A stretch of 64,000 nucleotides of DNA from NCBI GenBank assembly GCA_012295275.1, contig CM022673.1, positions 15,835,810 to 15,899,809 on the forward strand, given 5' to 3'. The notes beneath the pieces are model-generated. The model searched no databases and was not told the origin of the DNA. It worked only from the letters and a program-made list of their open reading frames with translations. The position numbers were made by a program, and so were the translations under genes. This document shows positions 53,764 to 64,000 of this stretch, in pieces (the first letter of the stretch is position 1; each line of letters starts with the position of its first letter). This DNA is from Chrysomallon squamiferum. Taxonomy: Eukaryota; Mollusca; Gastropoda; Neomphalida; Peltospiridae.

Positions 53764-55471
53764 TTGTAGTTATTGTTGTTGTTACATTTATTTGTAATTC
53801 AAGGGAGATTACTGTTTATATATTTTTTGTATTATTTTGTGTAGCGGCAATTTGTTTATGTACTTTTTGTATATATTTATGTATTTATCCGTTTCCGTGT
53901 GTACATGTGTGAGTGTATGTATTGTGTATGTATATGTATATGTTTATGATATGAAGATGGTATTATTAGTAGTAATTGATGATAATGATATCTAAATAAT
54001 AATGATAATGATATCTAAATAATAATGATAATGATATCTTAATAATGATAATAATAATGTTATTAATAACGATATGACAATAATAATAAAGTAATAATGA
54101 TGATAATAATGATAATGATATGGTTGATACTAATATGACTGTAATAATGATGTTAAAGATGATGATGTTACATTATAAATGGATATATCTATGTATGTAT
54201 GTGTGTGTGTGTATGTATGTATGTATGTATGTATATGTGTGTGTGCGCATGTTGAAGAGTTTGTGTCTGTGAGTGTGTGTGAATATATTAATGTTGTGTG
54301 TGTGTGTGGCGAATTCAGTTTATAATTTGGGTCATTTCGCGAAATAAATTTGATTTGTTTTCTTCTTTTTTTCTTTTCATTGTCTGTATTGTTAACATTT
54401 AGTATGACAAATATGTCAGTAACCTGATTAAAGAAAAATGTCAGACATGTGACCTGTCTAAGTCAATGTCACCAGGAACGATAACTGTAATAATTAAACA
54501 GTCAAAACTGTGCGAAGAGGAAATAAACTGAAAGCAAACATCTAGCAAATAAATTAATAAAACGTAAACATTATTTGTATACAGTAGTTGTGTTAGAAGT
54601 AATTTTAGCTGTTGTATTAACAATAACTGAAGTGGACGTATTAGTAGTTACTGTTACATTAATAGTAAATGCAATATTTGTAAATTTGCAACAGTAAGAG
54701 TAGCAGTAGTAGAAATATTAATATTAATACAAGTAGATGTTGTAGTTATAATAGCAATCATCATCATCATCCTCTTCATAATAATAATAATAATAATCAT
54801 CCTCTTCATACAATAATAATAATAATAATAATAATCATTACAGATGCCATGAAATAAAATGTTCTTTTTTTATAACTTCAATTCAGATCAATCTGTTAAT
54901 TAAAAAAAAAAAAATTAAATAAATTGCTGAAAACTTTATCACACTTCTTTATACAAACAGTTTACAGAAACCTTCTAACTGTGACACCTGTTAATTGTTA
55001 CATCAGTCTTGTTTCAATAAACCTGTAAATGTTCGTAACTGATAAGTCTGTGATAAGATGTGTAGTTAAAATAAAACATCATAAATGTAATCGGTAAACA
55101 CGAAATGTTTAGTTTGTTAGAAAAACACAAACTTTCCTAATGATAAAGCATATGATTATAATGTAACAATTAGCCTGATTACAAAAACGAAAAAGGGCCT
55201 CTTTTTTGTTTTTATGTACTCTGACTTTAATTCATATATTAAAATGTAAAAAAAAAAAGTAGGTATAATGAGAGATTCAGTAAAATTTTACTTATCACTA
55301 ATGATTATGAAGGTACATAAGAAGACTGTAAACCTGTACCACTATAATATTGTTGTAATGAGTAATTCTGCTCCTGAAGTAAACAGTATAAACAGTATTA
55401 TAATGAGATACAATCTTGCATTGTTGATGTGGTTATTATTTCTTCTTCTTCTTCTTCTTCTTTTCTTATTC

Positions 55472-55520
<49 letters not shown>

Positions 55521-55605
55521 CACATATTTTTTGTGATTATCATTATATATTCATCCTTTAACGTTTCAGGACTCAAATTACTATCACGAAACGTCCCGCC
55601 TAACC

Positions 55606-56636
55606 ATGCCAACCGAATCATCTTCTAAACCCGGAATTCACTGTAAAATAGGTATTTTAGAAATACAAGGAGCATTTCTGGAACATGAAACTGCCTTGAC
55701 CCAAGCAGGGAGAAATCTAGGTGTTTCCATAGACATACACGGGGTACGTCAAGTCTCAGATATTAAATCGGATATAGATGGCCTCATTATTCCTGGAGGG
55801 GAGAGCACTACGATGGGATTATTTCTGGAACGTCATGCTATGACGGAGCCGCTCAGGAAGTGGATAAACAGCAAAGACAAGGTCACGTGGGGTACCTGTG
55901 CGGGGATGATTCTTCTAGCTAAAGAGATGGAGAACCAGAAAGAAGGTGGACAGAATTCGGTAAGAAATTTAAATAAAAATAATACAAAATAAAAGAAAGA
56001 AAAATGAAACCAAAGCACACGAATATTGTTTTATTTTCGGGTGTGATGATTTATTTCTCGTTCTTGCCAAAGACATCAAATGGTTTATTAAAAGAGGTGT
56101 TATGTTAAAAAGAAATCGCTTTCTTCCAATACACTACATAATTATTATCATAATATATAAAACTAATATAATTCTTAACTTGTTATATTATAATATTTTA
56201 ATTATATATTCATTACTGTAAGTAATATGTTTACAATTATTTTTTTTGTTTTTTTTTTTTTTTTTTTTTTCCCCAGCTACAAGCAATGGACGTGGTCGTA
56301 TCCAGGAATTACTTCGGTCGTCAAGTTAACAGTTTTGAACAAGATATAGAAATCATAAGTTCAGAATTAATTTCTCAGATCGGACACTCAACAAACGCTT
56401 CCACGTATCACGGGGTTTTTATCCGGGCTCCAGCCGTTGTTCGAATTACCCATCCATCTGTTGAAGTACTTGCCTATCTAAAGAAAACAGACACTGGTGA
56501 CAAGGTTACTGTGGCTTGTCGTCAGGGTAATATCATATCTACAGCTTTTCATCCGGAATTAACCGGAGATACACGATGGCATCAATTCTTTTTGAACACA
56601 ATTTTGGCGAACAAAATCAAATCAACATCCAGCTAG
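55606..56636 (+). CDS. Pyridoxal 5'-phosphate synthase, glutaminase subunit (PdxT/SNO)
   Basis: Two coding exons, 55606-55959 and 56277-56636, join in phase 0 to give 237 residues. The protein is a class-I glutamine amidotransferase that releases ammonia from glutamine and channels it to PdxS. The triad is complete: Cys98 in GTCAGM, His210 and Glu212 in FHPEL. Other family signatures are IGILEIQGAF near the start, PGGESTTMG (63-71), the RNYFGRQVNSFE segment and GVFIRAP. An acceptor 36 bases before the ATG (TTTCAG, exon edge 55570) shows that a 5' UTR exon exists upstream. A polyadenylation signal lies at 56688-56693. The intron ends in a T run of more than 20. The divergent partner gene PdxS begins 4 kb to the left. 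It is somewhat longer than bacterial PdxT (about 196) because of short N-terminal and loop extensions. Confidence 0.96.
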
Positions 56637-56687
56637 AGTCCACTGAGAATTTTTATTTTTGTAATGTGTGATGGATCTTGGTTAAAA

Positions 56688-56693
56688 TAATAA
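56688..56693 (+). terminator. PdxT polyadenylation signal
   Basis: AATAAA 52 bases after the PdxT stop codon. A genomic poly-T run follows at about 56737-56766. Confidence 0.5.
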
Positions 56694-56732
56694 AATATGA
56701 ATTTAAAATATACATGTAAGTACCTGTATTGT

Positions 56733-56769
<37 letters not shown>

Positions 56770-57079
56770 GAGTTTGTGTTTCTGCACTTGTGATATTATG
56801 TAACAGAATGAAATGCACATAATCCGGCTGTGAGGAAATATACATAGATTTTATTCATTACTGTTTCCTCGCTTAAAAGCAAATACTATTGTACCAAGAA
56901 TAAATATTCAAATCAACCAAATTTATAAAATTGTTTTCTTGTTTGATTATTGTTATTTTTTTTTTTTCTTTGCTTTCTTCAAAATATCAACATTAATAAA
57001 CTAGAAATAACTTTAAAAGTAAAACTGAAAAAATGTTCAGGAAGAAAAGACAAAAATCTTTTACGAATCTGAATATAGA

Positions 57080-57681
57080 TAATTTACGAGAAATAAAACT
57101 GTAAAAATAAGAAGAGATGAAACCATATTTCGTTTCACTGGTTAATTTGCTGAAAATTGCATCGATAAAATTATTCATTTCTCTTGCTATTTCTTCATTT
57201 TTTTCAGCTCAGGCATGTTGCTTAAACTGAAAAAACCAACAAAAACAAAGAAAAAAGAAAGAAAGAAAAAGAAAAATCAATTAAAATTTGAACTCTTCGT
57301 AAAATGCAATATAGACGTTCAGTATAATCTTTTTAAACGTGTTTGACAAACTTTCCGTTGTATGTCAAGAGTGAGGGTACTACAAATGTTTCAGAATATG
57401 CGAATAATATAAACTAAATAGTTTTTGTATGCTTTAAAATGTATGTTTTATTTGTCATTGAAATCAGTATTTACTGAATGTGAAGTCTTTGTGTGTTACA
57501 AGAAATGTGTATGTTTGTGTGTCTGCTTATTTAATTATTTATTTTGAAAAAGATGCTTACCTCCTCCTTCCTCTCTTACTAAATTCCCGATTAACAGGAA
57601 AGTTTATTAATAATGTCTGTCTGCTTATGAACTAAATTATGAGGAAATAAGAATTTAAAATTATATAATAGAGGAGCTATA

Positions 57682-57778
<97 letters not shown>

Positions 57779-57920
57779 TTCTTGCCTCCTCTGTTAAATA
57801 ACAGGAGCACCATTTGAGGTGTTTTTAGCAAAACTATGGAGATATGCAAACTTACAATTTTTCAGTGCCGTGACGCCTGTTTGGAAATCGTCTGTTCCAC
57901 TAAAATCCTCAGCCATGCAC
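57080..57920 (-). pseudogene. Probable relics of a third ADGF gene (last two exons)
   Basis: At about 57100-57228 (minus strand) the sequence matches the last ADGF exon in DNA and layout: an acceptor TTTTTTCAG, then codons giving LLSNMPELKK where ADGF-A has LFSSMDHQEK, then an early TAG. The downstream ATTTTATCGATGCA stretch also matches. At about 57858-57915 a frame ending at donor T|GTAAGT resembles the end of the penultimate exon (DFQTGVTALKN against the family's DLRTLKQLAMN pattern). The distance between the two pieces, about 0.6 kb, is like that in ADGF-A. The rest of the gene is not recognisable. The last exon is fairly convincing, the other is weak. Confidence 0.5.
57685..57776. repeat. 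(GA)n microsatellite
   Basis: About 92 bases of GA between the two ADGF-like relics. Confidence 0.95.
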
Positions 57921-58472
57921 AATAAAGTTGTTGCGTGTGTTCGTTTGTAATTGTTTTTTGTCTTTTTTTGGACGGGATGTGTGTTCTGTTTTCATTTATT
58001 TATGCTTCTTTTTTGTCTTTTTTTTTTTTTTTTTTTTTCAGCCATGGTCTTTAATAATAGTGAATGTGCAGTCTAGTTCAATATTTCTCAACTATTTCAT
58101 TGTCATTCACTCTCTAGTGTTTACAAAAATTTTCATTCACCTGTAAATAACATTCCTGATGTTTTGGACAATTTTCATTTCTAATTTCAGTCCCACAAAA
58201 TGAAAGGAGAGGGCTGTAGCGATGTACACGATGAGGCAGGGGAATCAGGTTACTTTCATCTCGTTTTTATAAAACACAAAAAGAGCAAGATCATTTACTG
58301 ATTAAATATATTTCATAACTGATTTTCAAAATAACAAAAACAGTAAAACAAACAAGTAAAAAATAAAAGCAAAATCTTAGGATCAGGCAGACAGAAAGAA
58401 ATTTAAATTTTCTTAGCATAAATTACTATAGATGGGATTTATCAAATTTACACGAAGAAAACTACTAGATAT

Positions 58473-58537
<65 letters not shown>

Positions 58538-59080
58538 AACAATAACAAAACAAAAATAGTAAAGAATTCATAGATATTTATTTTTTAATTTAATTTTTTA
58601 ATTTAATTTAACTGTGTACAATGGTATAACTTTATTATATTTGCAATAAATAAATAAAAATACTAATATAAAAAAAAAATTACTAATAATAATTGTTTCA
58701 CATAATTCTCATCTGATTCAAAATATCTGGCTATAGTGGCAGAAAAAAATGGGCACCACCAATATAAATGAAAGCTATTAACTTTTTTTATTTTTATTTT
58801 TATTTTATTTTATTTTATTTATTTTATTTTGCATCACAATATGTTGGTCAGTCTGGTTATGTACCATTGGAAAACACAGCAATTCAAAGGTGCGGTATCG
58901 TCTTTTTGATTTGATTATTTTTTACTTTTTTGTGTTTTTTCCTGTCCGATACCGAGTCAAATGTTTCGGTGTCGTGTCGGTATCGGGTCAATGGAATTCT
59001 AGTACATTGCAAATGATTGGTTAATCTAGTTACGAATATCCAATGAAAGGAAGCCTTTCATAAGTGGGGGTTATTTTTTG
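57921..59080. other. Spacer with simple repeats
   Basis: It has a poly-T run at about 58019-58039, AAT/AAC trinucleotide tracts (58477-58545) and TTTTA repeats (58790-58830). A short exon-like frame at 58190-58249 (acceptor TTTCAG, donor CAG|GTTACT) has no partner and is not called. Confidence 0.5.
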
Positions 59081-60187
59081 ACAGTGCGAGATCAAAAACA
59101 AACAACGTGGCAGAAGATGTTGACGAACTTTAATGGTAAATTTAAAAGACATAATTAATGTACTGAGATTTTCAAAACCTGTTTTGCATTTAGATTTTGT
59201 ATTTGATTTATATGTAGTTGTTATACTGTCATATAAATAATTAGTTTCATTTAGTCGATGCGTTAGTTAAGAGCTTTAAATTTGCTAGAAAAATCGAAAA
59301 GAAAATATCGTAAACGAGCCACTAAACTAGTAATTAGAGTTCACTAATGGTTCAGAATTAGTTGTTTTAATTGTTTTAGCTGTTTGGACTCCTTAATTTA
59401 ACATATTTATTTTCATTTTCTTGTGTATTTAATATAATGTCAAAAATTTTTGTCAGTCACTGCATTATTTCTAATAACATTCACAAGCCGTATCGTGGAA
59501 ATATTATTGAGCATTTTAAATTCACAACAAAACAGTATTACGTGAAGCTAAACATAATAGCATCTTAAGTTAATACATACCATATATTAACAACAGTCTG
59601 TTTCATACTTTAGAGTCAGTTCTGTGTGCTACGTAAAACATAACTAGCAGTACTATTAAAAATAGCAGTCTTTGCATAACTTGTCTTGGAGAGTATAAAA
59701 CAAAAATATATATGTATAAATAACAAATTCTGTTTATTATTGTCATTTTATATAATAATGTAAATATTTTTTTTAGATAGAAGTTTAATATTACCAGTCA
59801 ATTAACTATATTTTAACAAATTGATTGTTTTCTTTCTTTGTCTCTAGCATCATAAACTTTTTGTGGTAGTTCAGAAGAATAGTAATAACAAATTAAAAGC
59901 TATTATGATCATTTCATTTTGTTTTATTAATCATAATGTTTTGTATTTACATAATAAAAAGCCAGATCAATTATTAAAACTAAATTGTAGGTAGAGGCAA
60001 ACTTTTTAAATTGTTCTCATTTTTGATGAAGTGATCATTTCATTTTGTTCAGTATCATTAATTTACTTCATTTAATTGTTATATATTTGTTTTGTTTTTC
60101 AGAAAAATCACAAATGTGTTTCTCTAAAAAGAATTTGTGACAAAGCAATCATTTTGAAGTTTGTTTTTAACTGTATACTGCCAAATC
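59081..60187 (+). promoter_or_regulatory. Inferred 5' UTR exons of the TMEM263-like gene
   Basis: A less AT-rich stretch around 59085-59135 ends in a possible donor (ATG|GTAAAT, edge 59135). An acceptor with a good pyrimidine tract (TTGTTTTTCAG, edge 60103) opens the exon holding the start codon at 60188. The sites are visible; the transcript is inferred. Confidence 0.4.
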
Positions 60188-60630
60188 ATGGCAAGCATCT
60201 ACAACAGTATTAAATCATGTATATATAAGGTATGTGTATTATTTTGTTCACTCAGGATTAGGCCTCATAAAATTATATGACTGACAGTTCAGTAAGCAAA
60301 ATGACAAGTATTAATTAAATTCAAATTAAAAAAAAAAAAAAAAACTAGTTATAAAAATTACAAAATAAGTTTCTAACTAAATTAATACATGGATAAACAT
60401 TTGGTATGACCATTTTTAAATTATTCAAATTTGTATCAACAGATATATCATAATGTTTTAAGTTAATAGAATAGTGTCATATGATTTTCATACTGATATT
60501 CAGCAAAAAGAAGACAAAATTCAGCATAACAATCCTAGATGGATTGAAATTATCAGAATGTGACGATTGCAATAAAGTCTAATTTAATTTTTTTAATTAA
60601 TAAACACTTGTAGAACTGTATCTCTTATTG

Positions 60631-60686
<56 letters not shown>

Positions 60687-62645
60687 TCTCTCTCTCCAAC
60701 ACATATACATGTAACCTTATGAAATATTTTCAGAGTCCTGCATCTGAACAGACAGAAGTTATTACAGATGTTAATGCAGTAAAGGAGACAGATGCTCCAG
60801 AATACATAGTTGATAAAAAGACAGATGAACTGACAGGTGAAGGAACATTCACTTCTACCCTTTCTGATTTAAAGGATTATTTATTTCTAATTAAGATATT
60901 AGAGTGTAAAATGATTGCTGTTATTATATGAGCTACTTTGATACAAACATTTATGTTTCCTTCTTGTTATGATGTAGGTACATAATCTTAGATAAAATAG
61001 TCATGGAAAAGTGATAGAATAAAAGAATATGAAAATCATGGATACTGGACATATCTGACAAAATTATGTTATTTGAGAAGAAAAAAAGATAAGCAAAATG
61101 CAAAAGTAACGATTTCAGTTATTTTTTTAGTTTTTAAAGTGTGTAACTTTGAGTCATTAGATAATAAACCACTCTGTTTGCTGAAAAAGAGCATCATGTT
61201 TGAACAACATTTTAATAAGTGTAACTAAATATGTTCAATTTTGCCTAGCAAGAGTTTGGTTTCAAAATAACCAGCAAAACTGACAGAGGTAAAAGAAAGT
61301 ATTCGTTTTAATACATAATTCTTCTACATAGTTTGGTGTTTCCAGAGTTTGATGGGTCAACTTTCAGTCATAAAATGGCTAAATGAAGTCAGAAGTTGCA
61401 TATTATCAAATAATATATATTAGATTTAAGTAGAGATGAAATTTTGTTCTATTTTTTTAAAATTGTGTATATATTTTTTTTGTGTAGTTGAAGATACAGC
61501 TTTGTGGCATTAAACATTTGTGGCTCTGTAACTTACCCATGATTTTCACATGTACCAACACATCTCAACAATCACAAACAAAATTGGGTATCTAAATCTA
61601 GTATTTTTTAGATGTCTGCTTCACTGATTATAACATTTACATGTATTACTAAAACATACATAAATATGTTACAAATAAAGTAGTTAAACAAAAACTAATT
61701 TATAACAGAAGGCAATATTTGATTTATTTGTGGCTTTATTGATTTAGTAAATAATTAATTTGATAATGATATATTTTGAAATAAAGACTGAAAAAGCTGG
61801 ATATTTAATTGTTTATTTCTTTCTCTCACTTTTTGGTTAAAAACAGTTTGGTTGAATTTTTTATGCTGTTGACAATTTAATTAGATAATAATGATAAACT
61901 GTTAAAATGATCCTCATGTGAAAAAAAGAAATAGTCCACCTGTATTAATTTTTGTAATCCAGTTCTAACTGTAACAAATTTCAACAGCAAAAGAGTGTAG
62001 TTAGAATATATAGGTGCCAGTTTTCTGTAGTTGTGACATCTTCAGATACTTGGCAGACCAGTACACAATGGTTTCTCATAGAGATTCCTGTTCTGAAGTA
62101 TGAAAATGCTGTGATAAGAAGTTTGTAACTGTATTATTCTGATCACAGGTCACTCAAACCAAATAAAATAATAGCTCTTAAGTACACAGAATATTTTTAG
62201 ACAATTCATTCATACAAGATTAATTACATCCTTATTATTATTTAGTAAATTTTAATAAATATTTTCTTACATATTTTTGTTCAAAATTTGTATAAGTAAA
62301 AAAAAGAATATCATCAGATTTACAGTAGTTAGTCTGTTTTATAGTACCAGGTATTCATTAAATTGTCATCTGTTCATTATCATTATAATATATATTATTA
62401 TTATTATTATTATTATCATCATCATTTTTATTATTTTCATATTATTTGTAGATCCCAGTAAACAGCCAGGTATAGTGTGGAGAATGTCTAGTGGTCTGTA
62501 TAGTACAGCAACAGGTGCAGTTGGAATGGGTGTTGGTGGAGTGAAGTGGGTAGCAGGAAAGACATATGATGTTGGGTCAGCAGTGGTTAGCAAAGTCCCA
62601 AAGCCTTCAGTCCCTACATGGAGTCGCAAAGATAAAAAGGAATGA
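60188..62645 (+). CDS. TMEM263-like small membrane protein
   Basis: Three coding exons, 60188-60229, 60734-60836 and 62452-62645, join in phases 0 and 1 to give 112 residues, close to the 116 of vertebrate TMEM263 (C12orf23). Exon 1 gives 14 residues and exon 2 an acidic linker. Exon 3 carries the family core: PSKQPGIVWRMSSGLYSTA (from about 50), a Gly/Ala-rich hydrophobic segment GAVGMGVGGVKWVAGK (70-85), and a Lys/Asp-rich tail. The vertebrate protein has a second Gly-rich hydrophobic segment before the VVNKVP motif. Here that part is shortened, with GSAVVSKVP (90-98) following almost directly, so only one membrane-embedded hairpin seems likely. Vertebrate TMEM263 is linked to skeletal growth; its molecular role is unclear. 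Confidence 0.8.
60632..60696. repeat. (CT)n microsatellite in TMEM263-like intron
   Basis: About 65 bases of CT with one CA step, ending 38 bases before the exon 2 start. Confidence 0.95.
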
Positions 62646-64000
62646 TCCATATTTAGTCAAAACTGTCAGTATTAAATATATATTGCTAATGAGAATAATA
62701 GTCTGTACATAAAAGATTTTTATGGTAAAGTCAAACCATTTGTGTATGCTTGGTTTATCATTATGAAAAAAAGACCTCCATGAATTCATCCATTTACATT
62801 TATTTTAGTCGAAGATTGGCAGAAGAATCTGTTTTGTTTTCAAAAATGAAAATTGAATTTTTATTTCATTTTATTTTGTTTTTAATTAAAACAAAATTTT
62901 TTAGGAAATTTTATTTCTCATTTCAACAATAAATTAGATTAGTAACTGAATGTATTTTGATAAATAATTTTTTTTGTAATTCATTTATTTTTTATTTATT
63001 TCTGTACTTAAATTAGAACCACCTACTGGAATTTTTGTTACTGAAACAAATTTATAATTTAATAGAACTTAAGAATTTTTATTAGTCATAATATCTAATA
63101 TTAATTCTAAAGTTTGTTGAATGAAACAAAACAGAAATTAAATATATATGGGTATCCTTCATTTTAGATAGGGCAGTGTCATAGTGGTTACGTTTAAACA
63201 AGTTTTATTACAAAGAGTAAAATGTCAGCAAAAAGAAATGAAAAGCCCAGATTGGGTGAACCCAATCCAGCCTCTCAGATCTGCATATATATAAAATATC
63301 TGCATCTCATAGAGAAATGAACTTCAAAATTTTATATATAAATCACATTCAGAAAAAATACTAAAGTATTATTAATATTAAAGTAGAAATATTGAAACAA
63401 AATTAACCAAAAATATAAAAGTAATGTTATTATGCTTCAGATATTATTTTAAATCATTTAGATTACAATTTTATAGATGTCGGGGTTTTTGTCTGCCCAT
63501 CAATTTAGTTTATTTAATATAAAAACATTGTTTTATCATCCTTCATGGTAATAATTTTGATAAATATAAATCGTATTTTAATGGTTTTATTGTGTTTTGT
63601 GTTTAATACATGTCATATCTGAAATATTTTATTGCATAGTCCCATTTTATTTGTTTAAAACATAATCAGTCAAAATGTTTAATTTTCTCCAAATTTCTAA
63701 ATATCTATGTTGCTATTTCACACAGAAATAAAATGTATTTTTGTACAAAATTACAGAAAAATAATGCTAAGTTTTAATAGTTATTTATTCTTCCGTCCAA
63801 AATATAAAAACACATTTATTTGTTTTATTTTTTATTATTATTTATTTATTTTTATTTAATTTTTTTTAAATAGTGTAGTTTGATTCCCGATAAAATTTAA
63901 ATCACATGGTATCAATTTTCTAACTCACTGCCAGAAGATCAGTAACTTATGTTGACAAAAAAGGAGAGAAAGTTGTTTACCATTTGATATCTTTTATTTA
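62646..64000. other. 3' UTR / spacer
   Basis: AT-rich DNA with several AATAAA hexamers (for example near 62928 and 63728). It probably includes the TMEM263-like 3' UTR. No further gene is seen to the window end. Confidence 0.5.

Larger units (their letters stand above)
51620..55569. promoter_or_regulatory. Divergent PdxS/PdxT intergenic region
   Basis: About 4 kb between the two start codons. It contains TAG/TAC/ATT trinucleotide tracts (51815-52400), a possible relic exon (52497-52740), a GT tract (53679-53763) and GAT repeats (53950-54170). A strong plus-strand donor, TTAAG|GTGAGA, ends at 52864 in a less AT-rich island. It could end a non-coding first exon of PdxT, joined to the acceptor before 55570. 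No shared promoter motif is obvious. Confidence 0.4.

Noticed and set aside
56737..56766. Poly-T runs considered as signs of retrocopied genes
   Set aside because: T and A runs occur throughout the window in introns and spacers; the neighbouring genes have introns, so they are not retrocopies.
58190..58249. Exon-like frame with acceptor and donor downstream of PdxT
   Set aside because: Only about 19 codons with no partner exon or recognisable domain.

Overview
This is eukaryotic, very AT-rich and repeat-rich animal DNA. All genes have short exons with GT-AG introns, and long dinucleotide and trinucleotide tracts and poly-T runs fill the introns and spacers. The gene families point to an invertebrate: a secreted ADGF/ADA2-type adenosine deaminase in tandem copies, ER hexose-6-phosphate dehydrogenase, a TMEM263 homologue, an aerolysin-like protein, and both subunits of the PdxS/PdxT vitamin B6 synthase. 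A mollusc or other lophotrochozoan fits best, but the species cannot be named from this window. Gene models were built by hand from splice sites and reading-frame phase. In every intact gene all exon junctions agree in phase.

Layout. 1-11.5 kb: repeats, tandem duplications and a probable non-coding first exon (to 2934). 11.55-12.64 kb (+): a two-exon aerolysin-like gene. 16.35-18.05 kb (-): a four-exon CS/p23-domain protein whose exons are too short to show as long open frames. 19.3 kb (+): a broken 3' fragment of H6PD. 21.0-44.4 kb: a segmental duplication with a 12.2-kb offset. Each copy carries ADGF(-), ISOC(-) and the start of H6PD(+). Both ADGF genes are intact (521 and 510 aa). In the left copy ISOC is reduced to one exon and H6PD to a frameshifted 5' fragment. 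In the right copy ISOC (198 aa) and H6PD (783 aa, running on to 46.7 kb) are intact. 48.6-51.6 kb (-): PdxS, seven exons, 312 aa. 52.5 kb (-): an orphan exon-like frame. 55.6-56.6 kb (+): PdxT, two coding exons, 237 aa. 57.1-57.9 kb (-): probable relics of a third ADGF. 60.2-62.6 kb (+): TMEM263-like, 112 aa.

How they fit together. PdxS and PdxT are the two halves of the DXP-independent pyridoxal-phosphate synthase. They lie head to head about 4 kb apart with every catalytic residue I checked present, so this animal probably can make vitamin B6 de novo, unlike vertebrates and insects. Next door, H6PD (glucose-6-P dehydrogenase plus 6-phosphogluconolactonase) feeds the pentose-phosphate route, and ADGF starts adenosine breakdown that can end in ribose phosphate. 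Both routes can lead toward the pentose-5-phosphate substrate of PdxS. That metabolic link is my inference from proximity only.
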